A stretch of 64,000 nucleotides of DNA from NCBI RefSeq assembly GCF_014852585.1, contig NZ_JACVBX010000011.1:62001-126000 (forward strand), in the 5' to 3' direction. Position numbers and translations under genes: made by a program. Below are positions 55,946 through 63,807 of this stretch, piece after piece. The stretch is from Pseudomonas sp. PDM18 (lineage in GTDB: Bacteria; Pseudomonadota; Gammaproteobacteria; Pseudomonadales; Pseudomonadaceae). Every line of letters starts with the position of its first letter. The stretch's first letter is position 1. The notes below the pieces were generated by a model, which saw only the letters and a list, made by a program, of their open reading frames with translations, was not told the origin of the DNA and made no database searches.

Positions 55946-56898
55946 CAGGCTTGCTCCACCACGCGGTTGCGCTGCACGCCCAGGTCGATCACGCCGTCGG
56001 CGCTGCGGATGCTGGCTTCCACCACGTCACCCGCCTTCAGGTACTGGCTGCGACCTTCCTGGGTCTTCATGAAGGCCTGCCACTTGACTCGCTCCGGCAG
56101 CAGCGCGGCGATGCGCTGCTTGGCCGGGGAGGGAATCGACAGCGCGCAGCCGGCCGGCGTGCCGGTGGCGATCAGGTCGCCGGCGGCGAAGTCCTGCACG
56201 CCGGACAGCTCGCTCAGGGTCTCTGCCGGGCCGTGTACCAGGTTGGCGGTGCTGTCGCTCTGGCGCACTTCGCCGTTGACCGTCAGGCGCAGCTGCAGCT
56301 CCTTCAGGTAGCGCATGTCGCTCTTCTGCAACAGGCATAGGTACGGGCCGACCGGGCCGAAGGTGCGGAAGCTCTTGCCCTTGTAGAACTGCATCTGCGG
56401 AATCTGGATATCCCGCGCCGAGTAGTCGTTGACGATCACCACGCCGGCGATGAACTCGTGCAGATTGGCGTCGGTCACCGCGACCTTGCCGGTGATCTCG
56501 CGGCGCAGCACCAGGCCCAGCTCGATCTCGTAGTCGAGGAAGCGCACCTGGCGCGGTTTGATCAGGTCGCTGTCGGCGGCGACGATGCAGCTCTGCGCTT
56601 TGGTGAATATCATGTTGAAGTGCTTGGCGTCCGGGTCCACGCCCGACTCGATCATGTGCTGGCGGTAGTTGGCGCCCTGGCAGACGAACTGCTGGTCGCG
56701 GGTGATCGGCGAGAGCAGCCTGACCGAATCCAGTGCCAGTTCTTCGCCCTGCACTTGCGCCAGTTCCTCGACCGGAACCTGGCGGATCAGCTCGCCGGTG
56801 CTGGCGTAGCGGCCGGGCAGGGGGCTGATGCGCCCCTGGCGCAGCACGCCCCAGCGGGATTCGTTCTGGTGTTCGAAGTGGACAAGGTGCACGGGCAT
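55945..56898 (-). CDS. Fumarylacetoacetate-hydrolase-family protein
   Basis: A 317-residue FAH-fold enzyme. The metal ligands are seen in FLDYEIELGLVLRREITGKV (two Glu) and VIVNDYSARDIQIPQMQFYK (Asp). GKSFRTFGPVGPYLC and LIATGTPAGCALSIP form the active-site lid. Family members hydrolyse C-C bonds of acylpyruvates or decarboxylate/isomerise ring-cleavage products. Next to an extradiol dioxygenase it is the best candidate to cleave or process the ring-opened product. AGGAG precedes the ATG and CACAACAACG lies upstream. Confidence 0.92.
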   Translation of the reverse strand: MPVHLVHFEHQNESRWGVLRQGRISPLPGRYASTGELIRQVPVEELAQVQGEELALDSVRLLSPITRDQQFVCQGANYRQHMIESGVDPDAKHFNMIFTKAQSCIVAADSDLIKPRQVRFLDYEIELGLVLRREITGKVAVTDANLHEFIAGVVIVNDYSARDIQIPQMQFYKGKSFRTFGPVGPYLCLLQKSDMRYLKELQLRLTVNGEVRQSDSTANLVHGPAETLSELSGVQDFAAGDLIATGTPAGCALSIPSPAKQRIAALLPERVKWQAFMKTQEGRSQYLKAGDVVEASIRSADGVIDLGVQRNRVVEQA

Positions 56899-56942
56899 GG
56901 GAGCGACTCCTGGTACTGCGGTGGGCCGCGTCGGGCGGCGAT

Positions 56943-56957
56943 CGTTGTTGTGCTTTC
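56943..56957 (-). promoter_or_regulatory. Crc/Hfq-type motif before the FAH-family gene
   Basis: Minus strand GAAAGCACAACAACG, about 45 bases from the start, weakly matches AAnAAnAA. It lies just downstream of the dioxygenase stop. Confidence 0.35.
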
Positions 56958-56975
56958 TGTGGTGCTGCGGCGGGC

Positions 56976-58067
56976 CTAGCCGAACATCCGCGCCAGCGTG
57001 ATCAGCTTGCGCAGCGTCAGGTCCGGGCTGTGCCGCAGGTTGTGCAGCAGGATGCGCAGCTTCTGCAGGTTCATCGCCGGCTTGGTGAAGCTCTTGGGCA
57101 TGCGCTGGCCCCATTGCGACATGACTTCGGGGCTGACTTCGTGTACCCCGGTGGGGCGTTCGGCGGTGAACAGGTCGCCGTCGCAGTAGTGCTCGTGCTT
57201 GTCGCCCCACGGGTCCTGCCAGTAGTCGAAGATCTGGCTGCCGAGGATGTGCCGGCCCATGCCCCAGGCATGCTTCCAGCCGCGCTCGCGCAGCACCCGC
57301 TGGCCCATGCCGACGGCGTCGGCATCCACCACTTCGTAGGCGCTGTGGCTGTAGGCGGCCATGAAGCCCTGGGCGAGTGCGAGGGTGTGGTGGTCGGCCG
57401 GCGTGTCGCCCAGGTCCAGGCGCAGGAAGGTCACTGCCGGGGAACCGTCGGGCAGCACCTGCACGTCGCTGGGAATGAGACCGAAATGCTCGGTGTACCA
57501 GGCGCAGGTGGCCTGGTAGTCGGCCACTTCGAGCACCAAGTGGCCGAGCTTGATGATGTCCGGCGGTGCCACGGGCGGGCGCTGGGTGGCGTTGATCCGG
57601 GGTGCCTCGTCGACCTGGTTCAGCGGCAGCGCCGGACGATGTGCCCGTTCGCTGGCCGGCTGCTGGCCATGGATCGCCTCGACGACGAAGCCGGAAGGGT
57701 CGCGCAGGCTCACGCTTTCGCCGCCGCCGGGAGTGCTGAGTTTGTGGATTGGCGAGGCCCCCGGCAGGCGCGCCAGTTTTTGCAGGTCCTCGCGTGATTC
57801 CACGGCCAGGCCAAGGCCGACGAAGCGCGCCTGCGCCGCCTGCTGCACCCGATAGCAGTAGGGCGCAGGGCCAGTGCCGCGCAGGTACAGGCAGTCGGCA
57901 TCGCGACGCGCCAGGGTCAGGCCGAAGTCACCGAGAAAGCGTTCGGCTTGCTCCAGGTCCGGGCGTTCGAAGATCAGGTGGGCCAGGGCCCGAGCCTTGA
58001 CCGTCGGCTGCGGATGGCGAGCCGGTTGCGGCGTTGCCAGGGAAATAGAGGAGTGCTGACGGCTCAT
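56976..58067 (-). CDS. Extradiol (catechol 2,3-type) dioxygenase, VOC family
   Basis: A 363-residue two-domain type I extradiol dioxygenase. Fe(II) ligands can be assigned as His176 (KLGHLVLEV), His241 (SHSAYEVVD) and Glu292 (DKHEHYCDG), and second-sphere His273 is in GMGRHILGSQIFDYW. The N-terminal domain (about 25-135) is the inactive half. This places it with meta-cleavage enzymes acting on substituted catechols, but the substrate loops differ from those I know in BphC, HpaD or XylE. A basic C-terminal extension of about 60 residues ending LRKLITLARMFG is unusual. It follows the TetR gene by 79 bases. Confidence 0.85.
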   Translation of the reverse strand: MSRQHSSISLATPQPARHPQPTVKARALAHLIFERPDLEQAERFLGDFGLTLARRDADCLYLRGTGPAPYCYRVQQAAQARFVGLGLAVESREDLQKLARLPGASPIHKLSTPGGGESVSLRDPSGFVVEAIHGQQPASERAHRPALPLNQVDEAPRINATQRPPVAPPDIIKLGHLVLEVADYQATCAWYTEHFGLIPSDVQVLPDGSPAVTFLRLDLGDTPADHHTLALAQGFMAAYSHSAYEVVDADAVGMGQRVLRERGWKHAWGMGRHILGSQIFDYWQDPWGDKHEHYCDGDLFTAERPTGVHEVSPEVMSQWGQRMPKSFTKPAMNLQKLRILLHNLRHSPDLTLRKLITLARMFG

Positions 58068-58080
58068 GTTTGTTGTTCTC
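58068..58080 (-). promoter_or_regulatory. Crc/Hfq-type motif at the dioxygenase start
   Basis: Minus strand GAGAACAACAAAC directly abuts the ATG of the dioxygenase gene and overlaps its ribosome site (GGAG), the classic position for Crc/Hfq repression. Confidence 0.55.
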
Positions 58081-58146
58081 CGCGGCTTTCGTCAGGCAAG
58101 GCTTCGCCATCGCCCCTGAGTAGGAGCGTTGGCAGGTTCGGTTGGA

Positions 58147-58761
58147 TCAGTCCGCGGGTGGCAGCGGTGGCAACTCACCGGTGGACAGGCTGCGCGCTTC
58201 TTCCGACGCCACGCCGAGCGCGCGCAGGGTCAACTCCGCGGCGTCGCTGCCGGCCTGGCGCCAGGTCCGGTGGCCCTCCAGGACCAGGAAGATGGAGCTG
58301 AGCACGGAGCCGGCGATCATCGAGATCACCGACGGCAGCTGCTCCTGGCGGAAGCTGTAGCGGCCACCCGCGAGCCCGCTGAGCAGGTCGGCAGTGGGCG
58401 GGCCGAACCACATGCCGCGCAGCGATTCCTCGCTCATCGAGAAGCGGCTGATGAAGGCGCCCCAGTGCGGTTCCTCGTGGGCCCGGCGTATGAAGAAGCG
58501 GATGCCGTTGGCCAGGCGCAGGGCCGGGTCCGACGTCTCGCCGAAGCTCTTCACCACGCGCTGGTGCATCTCCGCCGACAGGTGGCTGGCCACATGCTGG
58601 AAGAGGTCGTCGATGGACTGCAGGTTGTTGTAGATGGTGCCCCGGGCCACACCGGCCTCCTGCGCCAGGTCGCTGATATTCACCTGGCTGGCGCCCTTCT
58701 CGGCGAACAGGCGCAGGGCGGCCTGGTGGATACGGCGTTGTACGGGGTTGAGGGTTTCCAT
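58147..58761 (-). CDS. TetR-family transcriptional regulator
   Basis: A 204-residue TetR-type repressor. The N-terminal helix-turn-helix domain is at about residues 5-55: VQRRIHQAALRLFAEKGASQ, VNISDLAQEAGVARGTIYNN. The C-terminal ligand domain is divergent. It is the first gene of the leftward catabolic operon and divergent from the two flavoprotein hydroxylases. Two 18-bp palindromes in the intervening region are its likely operators, so it probably controls both operons and itself. The inducer may be the substrate or an early intermediate. Confidence 0.93.
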   Translation of the reverse strand: METLNPVQRRIHQAALRLFAEKGASQVNISDLAQEAGVARGTIYNNLQSIDDLFQHVASHLSAEMHQRVVKSFGETSDPALRLANGIRFFIRRAHEEPHWGAFISRFSMSEESLRGMWFGPPTADLLSGLAGGRYSFRQEQLPSVISMIAGSVLSSIFLVLEGHRTWRQAGSDAAELTLRALGVASEEARSLSTGELPPLPPAD

Positions 58762-58794
58762 GAAGAAATGGCTCCAAGGTCAAGCTTGAAGCGA

Positions 58795-58812
58795 TTGAAC
58801 ACGTGCGTTCAA
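58795..58812. promoter_or_regulatory. TetR operator candidate O1
   Basis: TTGAACACGTGCGTTCAA is an 18-bp palindrome with one mismatched pair, 34 bases upstream of the TetR start codon. It shares all but three bases with O2. Confidence 0.75.
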
Positions 58813-58972
58813 AATAAGTCAACAGGGTCTATTGATCGTTATTTTCTCAAATTTCTTCCCGGCTTCTCCCGTCTTTCGTGCCCTCCCGGCCCTTGGACGG
58901 TTCTTCGGAAAGGCTCTGGCTGGCGGCTTTGGCTAGGAAAATCGAAGCAAAATTGATCTCCAGTTGACTGAA

Positions 58973-58990
58973 TTGAACACTGGTGTTCAA
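58973..58990. promoter_or_regulatory. TetR operator candidate O2
   Basis: TTGAACACTGGTGTTCAA is a perfect 18-bp palindrome 34 bases upstream of the first hydroxylase start. Its match to O1 on the other side of the divergent region is the strongest regulatory signal in the window. Confidence 0.8.
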
Positions 58991-59024
58991 AATATTTCGG
59001 CGATGTCTTCCCCTGGAGCAAGCA

Positions 59025-60650
59025 ATGCAACAGTCCACAACAACAACGACAACTTGTGACGTGATCATCGTCGGACTCGGCCCCACCGGGGCGGTGCTGG
59101 CCAACCTGCTGGGCCGCTATGGCTGGTCGGTGGTCGGCCTGGAGCGCGACGAGGACCTTTACTATGCCCCGCGTGCCGTGCATTTCGACGACGAGATCAT
59201 GCGCATCTTCCAGTTCGCCGGCCTGGCCGACGACATCGGCCGCACCAGCGAATCCTTCACCGACATGGAGATCATTCTGCGTCCCGGACGCAAGCCGGTG
59301 ACCCGCTCGCGCATCGGCAGCCAGGACCGGCGCTACGGCCATCCTGGCGCCTGGTGGTTCCATCAGCCGACCCTGGAGCGGCATTTCCACGACGGCCTCA
59401 AGCGCTACCCCAATATCACCCCGGTGTACGGCTGCCGTGTCACCGGCGTCGAGCAGGATGCCGAAGGCGTGCGCGCCACCGCCGTGCAGCGGGACGGCAG
59501 CGAACGGGTGTTCCAGGGGCGCTACCTGATCGGCTGTGATGGCGGCAAGAGTTTCGTCCGCCGCGAGGCTGGGCTGCGCCTGGAGTCAGCGGATTTCGAC
59601 GAGGCCTGGGTGGTGGTCGATACCAAGACCCGCTCCGGTGAGAAGGATGCGCTGCTGCCGGCCAACCACTCGCAGGTGTGCAACCCGGCGCAGCCAGTGA
59701 CTTACGTGCCGATGGCCGGCCCGTACTACGAATGGCAGTTCATGGTCACCGGCGGCAAGTCCGAGCGCGAGGCCACCGATCCCTACCTGGTGCGCCAGCA
59801 ACTGCGCGACTTCGTCGACCTCGACAAGATCGAGATCACCCGCATCGCCTACTACAAGTTCCATGGCCTGTGGGCCAATGACTGGCGCAATGGCCGGATC
59901 ATTCTCGCTGGCGACTCGGCGCACCAGATGCCGCCGTTCCTCGGCCAGGGCATGTGCTCGGGCGTGCGCGATGCCAACAGCCTGTGCTGGCGGCTGGACA
60001 TGGTGCTGCGCGGCGCCGCGCGGGAGAAACTGTTCGACGACTATGAGGCCGAACGCTCGGCCCATGTGCGCGAAATCATCAATGGCGCGATGTTCCTCGG
60101 CAACGTTATCCAGACTCGCCACCGCGGCGTGGCCTTCCTGCGCGACTGGCTGCTGTTCCGTATCGCCGGGATGCTGCCTTTCGCCAACAAGGCGTTCGCC
60201 GACAAGGCCAACCGCAAGAAACCGTTGGCTGCCGGTTTCTGCGGCTGGGGGCACCGGCTGTCCGGTCACCTGGCCCTGCAGCCGAAAGTGCTGCGCGAGG
60301 AGGAGAGCGAGCGCGTGCTGCTCGACGAAGCCTTGGGCCACGGCTTTGCCTTGCTCGCCCGGCGCGGTTGCCTCGATAGCCAGCGCGCGCAATTGGAGCG
60401 ACTGGCGCAACAGGTGGACCTGCGCGTGCTGGAGTTCGCCGAAGATCCGGCCGGCCCGGTGCTGGGCGACCCCACCGGCGCGCTGCAGGACTGGTTCGAC
60501 GAAGCCGACATGGACTTCGTGCTGATCCGTCCTGATCGCTACGTCTTCGACGCTGGCCGCGCTGACCAGCTGGGCCGCGTCGCCGAGCGCTTCCTCGCCG
60601 GCCTGTCGCTGGTAAGCCAGAGCCATCAACCCCAAGGAGTGGCGGCATGA
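59025..60650 (+). CDS. FAD-dependent aromatic hydroxylase, MhpA/PheA type
   Basis: A 541-residue class A flavoprotein monooxygenase. FAD motif DVIIVGLGPTGAVLANLLGR is at residues 11-30, YLIGCDGGKSFVRREAG is the DG motif, and LAGDSAHQMPPFLGQGMCSG the FAD-ribityl site. Similarity in layout is to MhpA (3-(3-hydroxyphenyl)propionate hydroxylase), with a C-terminal thioredoxin-like domain from about 440. It would hydroxylate a phenolic ring next to an existing OH and prepare it for the dioxygenase. GGAG lies before the ATG, and a CAACAACAACGACAAC run is inside its first codons. It overlaps the next gene by ATGA. Confidence 0.92.
   Translation: MQQSTTTTTTCDVIIVGLGPTGAVLANLLGRYGWSVVGLERDEDLYYAPRAVHFDDEIMRIFQFAGLADDIGRTSESFTDMEIILRPGRKPVTRSRIGSQDRRYGHPGAWWFHQPTLERHFHDGLKRYPNITPVYGCRVTGVEQDAEGVRATAVQRDGSERVFQGRYLIGCDGGKSFVRREAGLRLESADFDEAWVVVDTKTRSGEKDALLPANHSQVCNPAQPVTYVPMAGPYYEWQFMVTGGKSEREATDPYLVRQQLRDFVDLDKIEITRIAYYKFHGLWANDWRNGRIILAGDSAHQMPPFLGQGMCSGVRDANSLCWRLDMVLRGAAREKLFDDYEAERSAHVREIINGAMFLGNVIQTRHRGVAFLRDWLLFRIAGMLPFANKAFADKANRKKPLAAGFCGWGHRLSGHLALQPKVLREEESERVLLDEALGHGFALLARRGCLDSQRAQLERLAQQVDLRVLEFAEDPAGPVLGDPTGALQDWFDEADMDFVLIRPDRYVFDAGRADQLGRVAERFLAGLSLVSQSHQPQGVAA
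59036..59053 (+). promoter_or_regulatory. Crc/Hfq-type motif in the first hydroxylase codons
   Basis: CCACAACAACAACGACAA encodes a Thr run (codons 5-10) while giving five AAC repeats close behind the start codon, a position also used by Crc/Hfq targets. Confidence 0.45.
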
Positions 60651-62293
60651 TCGACACCCCCGTTCTCATCAGCGGCGCCGGCCCGGTAGGCCTAACCCTG
60701 GCGCTGAACCTCAGCCGCCTGGGCATTCGCTCGGTGCTGCTCAACGACCGTCGGCAGACCACCACGCACCCCAAGCTGGACGTAGTGAACTGCCGCTCGA
60801 TGGAAATCTTCCGCCAGCTGGGCCTGGCCGAGCGCATCCGTACCGCCGGCAACCCGACCGATGCCAACCAGTACTCGGCAATGGCGGCAAGTGCCAGCGG
60901 GCCGTTCTACAGCGTGATGTCCGACCGCCACCTGATCTACCAGCCGGTCAACCAGGCCGCGCAGGCCATCCGTGCCTGCCGCGACGGCAGCCTGCCCCTG
61001 GAGTCGATGCAGCGCATCGCGCAGATGCATCTGGAACCGGTGTTGATGGCCGAAGTGGAGGCCGACCCGAACATCGAGTTGCGCATGGGCTGGCGCCTGT
61101 ATGGCTTCGAACAGAGCTCCACCGGCGTGGTGGCGATGGCCCACGAAGTGGATAGCGGCGAAGCGCAGCAGTTCTTCGCCCAATACCTGGTCGGCTGCGA
61201 CGGTCCCAACAGCCGCGTGCGCAATTTCCTCAATATCGATTACGACGGCACCCGCGACCTGGTCGGCGAGCTGTTCATCATCCACCTGCGCTCCGACGAG
61301 ATCGCCGGGCTGTTCCCGAACAACCAGCCCTATTGGCACACCTGGCTGACACGGCCGGGATTCGCCGGCCTGCTGGTCTCGCCCGACGCCAGCCGCAACG
61401 ACTACGTGCTGCACCGGCCCTTCGCGCCGCGCCCCGGCGAGTCGCTGGAGAGCGTGGTGGACGCCGCTCTGGGCTGCAAGCTGCGCTATGAAATCGTCCA
61501 GTCCGGTCCCTGGCGTCCACAGTTCTTGGTGGCTCGCTCGTTCGGCCGGCAGCGGGCATTCATTGCCGGCGACGCTACCCACCAGTTCATGCCCACTGGC
61601 GGCCTGGGGATGAACACCGGCGTGGCCGAGGCGCATAACCTGGCCTGGAAGCTGGCGGCCTGCCTGGCCGGCTGGGGCGGCCCGCGCCTGCTGGAGAGCT
61701 ACGAGGCGGAGCGCCTACCCGTTGCCCGGCGCAACCGCGACCACGTGAAGAAATGTGCGGCGGCGACCTTTGAGGCGCAGATGCGGCGTGACGAGGCGCT
61801 GCTCGCCCAGGGGGCGGGCGGCGATGCGGCGCGCGAGGCAGCCGGGCGTGAGTTCGAGCGCAAGGTCTCGCGGCTCTACGAGTCGCTTGGCGTGGAGATC
61901 GGCTACCGCTACCACGGCTCGCCGGCCATCGAGACGGACACCGCCAGCGAGCCGGCTTACGAGGAGATTCGCTACACGCCCACCACCTGGGCCGGTGCGC
62001 GTCTGCCCAGCGCGTTCCGCGAGGATGGCACGGCGGTCTTCGACCAGTTGGCGCTGGGCGGCTATACCCTGCTGGCCTTCGATATGGACACCAAGAGTTA
62101 CGCACCGCTGCAGGAGGCCGCCGAGGAATGCCGCGTGCCGCTGAGCGTTCTGCCGATCCATGAGAAGTACCTGGCCAACCTGTACGAGCGGCGCTTCGTG
62201 CTGGTGCGCCCGGACCAGCATGTGTGCTGGCGCGGCGACAGCCTGCCGGTCGATTGCTATTCGCTGTTCAACCGTCTGCGCGGAGCCCGCTGA
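60647..62293 (+). CDS. FAD-dependent monooxygenase (second flavoprotein hydroxylase)
   Basis: A 548-residue class A flavoprotein monooxygenase. VLISGAGPVGLTLALNLSRL is the FAD Rossmann motif, YLVGCDGPNSRVRNFL the DG motif, and AGDATHQFMPTGGLGMNTGV the second FAD site. It is clearly different from its neighbour, so the two are not a recent duplication and likely act on different steps or positions. The GGLGMNTG form is shared with phenol, resorcinol and polyketide hydroxylases. The C-terminal domain (about 420-540) has a thioredoxin-like look. Translation is coupled to the first hydroxylase by ATGA. Confidence 0.92.
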   Translation: MIDTPVLISGAGPVGLTLALNLSRLGIRSVLLNDRRQTTTHPKLDVVNCRSMEIFRQLGLAERIRTAGNPTDANQYSAMAASASGPFYSVMSDRHLIYQPVNQAAQAIRACRDGSLPLESMQRIAQMHLEPVLMAEVEADPNIELRMGWRLYGFEQSSTGVVAMAHEVDSGEAQQFFAQYLVGCDGPNSRVRNFLNIDYDGTRDLVGELFIIHLRSDEIAGLFPNNQPYWHTWLTRPGFAGLLVSPDASRNDYVLHRPFAPRPGESLESVVDAALGCKLRYEIVQSGPWRPQFLVARSFGRQRAFIAGDATHQFMPTGGLGMNTGVAEAHNLAWKLAACLAGWGGPRLLESYEAERLPVARRNRDHVKKCAAATFEAQMRRDEALLAQGAGGDAAREAAGREFERKVSRLYESLGVEIGYRYHGSPAIETDTASEPAYEEIRYTPTTWAGARLPSAFREDGTAVFDQLALGGYTLLAFDMDTKSYAPLQEAAEECRVPLSVLPIHEKYLANLYERRFVLVRPDQHVCWRGDSLPVDCYSLFNRLRGAR

Positions 62294-62295
62294 CC

Positions 62296-62676
62296 ATGAG
62301 CCTGTTCATCGATTCGCTGAAACTGCGCCTGCTCCTGCTGGCGTCCATCCCGCTGCTGCGCCGGGCGGAACGCCGCTCGGCGCGCCTGCGCGAACTGCTT
62401 CACGAGGACTCCTTCGTGCTGCAGATCCGCACCGGCGATGGTGTCGGCGGCTATTACCAGCTGCGCGGCGGCGTGTTCAGCCTGCACCGTGGCGAGCACC
62501 GCCGGCCAGACTTCATCCAGCACTGGCAACGCAGCGCAGATGCGCTGCGGGTGATGCTCAGCCGCGACGAAACCGACATGCTGCGCGCCGTCGAAGGCGG
62601 GCAGTGCCAGCTGCAGGGACGCTTCGCGGTGGCCCTGTGGTTCAACGAAGCCATGAAGATCGCCCGGGCTGCCTAG
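62296..62676 (+). CDS. Small SCP2-like (sterol-carrier-fold) protein
   Basis: A 126-residue protein. The segment YYQLRGGVFSLHRGEHRRPD, QRSADALRVMLSRDETDMLR and QLQGRFAVALWFNEAMKIAR follow the SCP2 pattern (a strand pair, then helix, then a hydrophobic C-terminal helix). An N-terminal amphipathic helix (LKLRLLLLASIPLLRRAERR) could touch the membrane. It may bind a lipophilic pathway intermediate and present it to the hydroxylases. It begins two bases after the second hydroxylase stop. The family call rests on pattern only. Confidence 0.65.
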   Translation: MSLFIDSLKLRLLLLASIPLLRRAERRSARLRELLHEDSFVLQIRTGDGVGGYYQLRGGVFSLHRGEHRRPDFIQHWQRSADALRVMLSRDETDMLRAVEGGQCQLQGRFAVALWFNEAMKIARAA

Positions 62677-62689
62677 CCCCTCACGGATC

Positions 62690-62705
62690 ACAAGGACAAC
62701 AAGAA
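62690..62705 (+). promoter_or_regulatory. Crc/Hfq-type motif before the ACMSD-like gene
   Basis: ACAAGGACAACAAGAA merges into the ATG of the amidohydrolase and combines its ribosome site (AAGGA) with AAnAAnAA repeats. Confidence 0.55.
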
Positions 62706-63778
62706 TGACGATCCTACAAGGTCGAGTCGACGTGCACCATCACATCATCCCGCCGGCCTTCGTCGAGGTCATGGCGAAAAAAGGCCTGGACATGGTCGCC
62801 GGCGCGCCGCTGCCGAAATGGTCGCCGCAGAAGTCCATCGAGGTGATGGACCTCAACGGCATCCAGACCGCCATCACCTCTCTGTCGGCGCCGGGCGTGC
62901 ATTTCGGCGGGGGAGTAGGGCAGGCCCGCGAGCTGGCGATGCGCTGCAACGACTTCGCCGCGCAGATGCGGGGCGATTATCCGGGGCGCTTCGGCAACTT
63001 CGCCGTGCTGCCCACGCCCTTCACCGAGGCTGCCTGCCGCGAAGCGATCCGCGCGCTGGACGAGCTGAAGGCCGAGGGCGTGGTGCTGCTGGGCAGCACC
63101 GACGGGGTGTTCCTTGGCGACGAGCGTTTCGACGAGCTGATGGCCGAGCTGAACCGCCGCGCCGCCATCGTCTTCGTCCACCCGAACATGCACGAAAGCA
63201 GCGAGAAACTCGGCATCGCCGCGCCGGGCTTCCTGGTCGAATTCCTCTGCGACACCACCCGTGCGGCAGTGAACCTGATCCTCACCGGCACCCTGGAGAA
63301 GTACCCGCGCATCCGCTGGATTCTCGCCCACGGCGGAGGCTTCCTGCCCTACGTGGCCTGGCGCGTGTCCCTGGCCAACGCCTTGCCGCAGTTCCAGGAC
63401 AAGGCCCCGCAGGGAGTGATGACCTACCTCAAGCGTTTCTACTTCGACACGGCGCTGTCGCCTTCGCGCTACTCCATGGCGGCGCTCAAGGAGTTGGTGG
63501 AGCCCTCGCAGATCCTCTTCGGCAGCGACTTCCCCTTCGCGCCGGCGCCGGTCACCACCCTGACCTGCCAGACTCTGGAGCAGAACACCTTGTGGACCGA
63601 TGCACAGCGCTATGGGATCAATCGTGGGCACGCGCTGAGCCTGTTCCCGCAGTATCGCGATGCCCACGAGCAGGTGGTGGCCGCGCCGATCCATAGTGGT
63701 GAGTCGTTCGCCAGCCGGCTGAAGCGCAGCCTTACCCGTCCGCTGGGCGCCTACGTCGAGCGCGTACGCAGCCGCTGA
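62705..63778 (+). CDS. ACMSD-like amidohydrolase-2 family decarboxylase/hydrolase
   Basis: A 357-residue metal-dependent enzyme of the amidohydrolase-2 group. The metal motif HxH is in VDVHHHIIPPAF (His11, His13), further ligands are in FVHPNMHESSEKL and ILAHGGGFLPYVAWR, and the catalytic Asp is in LFGSDFPFAPAPVTT. This group includes aminocarboxymuconate semialdehyde decarboxylase and gamma-resorcylate-type decarboxylases. In a ring-cleavage cluster, decarboxylation of a hydroxybenzoate or of a cleavage product is likely. The last about 30 residues form a basic tail. Confidence 0.9.
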   Translation: MTILQGRVDVHHHIIPPAFVEVMAKKGLDMVAGAPLPKWSPQKSIEVMDLNGIQTAITSLSAPGVHFGGGVGQARELAMRCNDFAAQMRGDYPGRFGNFAVLPTPFTEAACREAIRALDELKAEGVVLLGSTDGVFLGDERFDELMAELNRRAAIVFVHPNMHESSEKLGIAAPGFLVEFLCDTTRAAVNLILTGTLEKYPRIRWILAHGGGFLPYVAWRVSLANALPQFQDKAPQGVMTYLKRFYFDTALSPSRYSMAALKELVEPSQILFGSDFPFAPAPVTTLTCQTLEQNTLWTDAQRYGINRGHALSLFPQYRDAHEQVVAAPIHSGESFASRLKRSLTRPLGAYVERVRSR

Positions 63779-63807
63779 GTCAGGACCATTCCCGGAGACG
63801 CGAATCC

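Noticed and set aside
58983-59024. An earlier ATG for the first hydroxylase (14 extra codons)
   Set aside because: The extension runs through the right half of the predicted TetR operator and lacks a ribosome site, while the later ATG has GGAG eight bases upstream.
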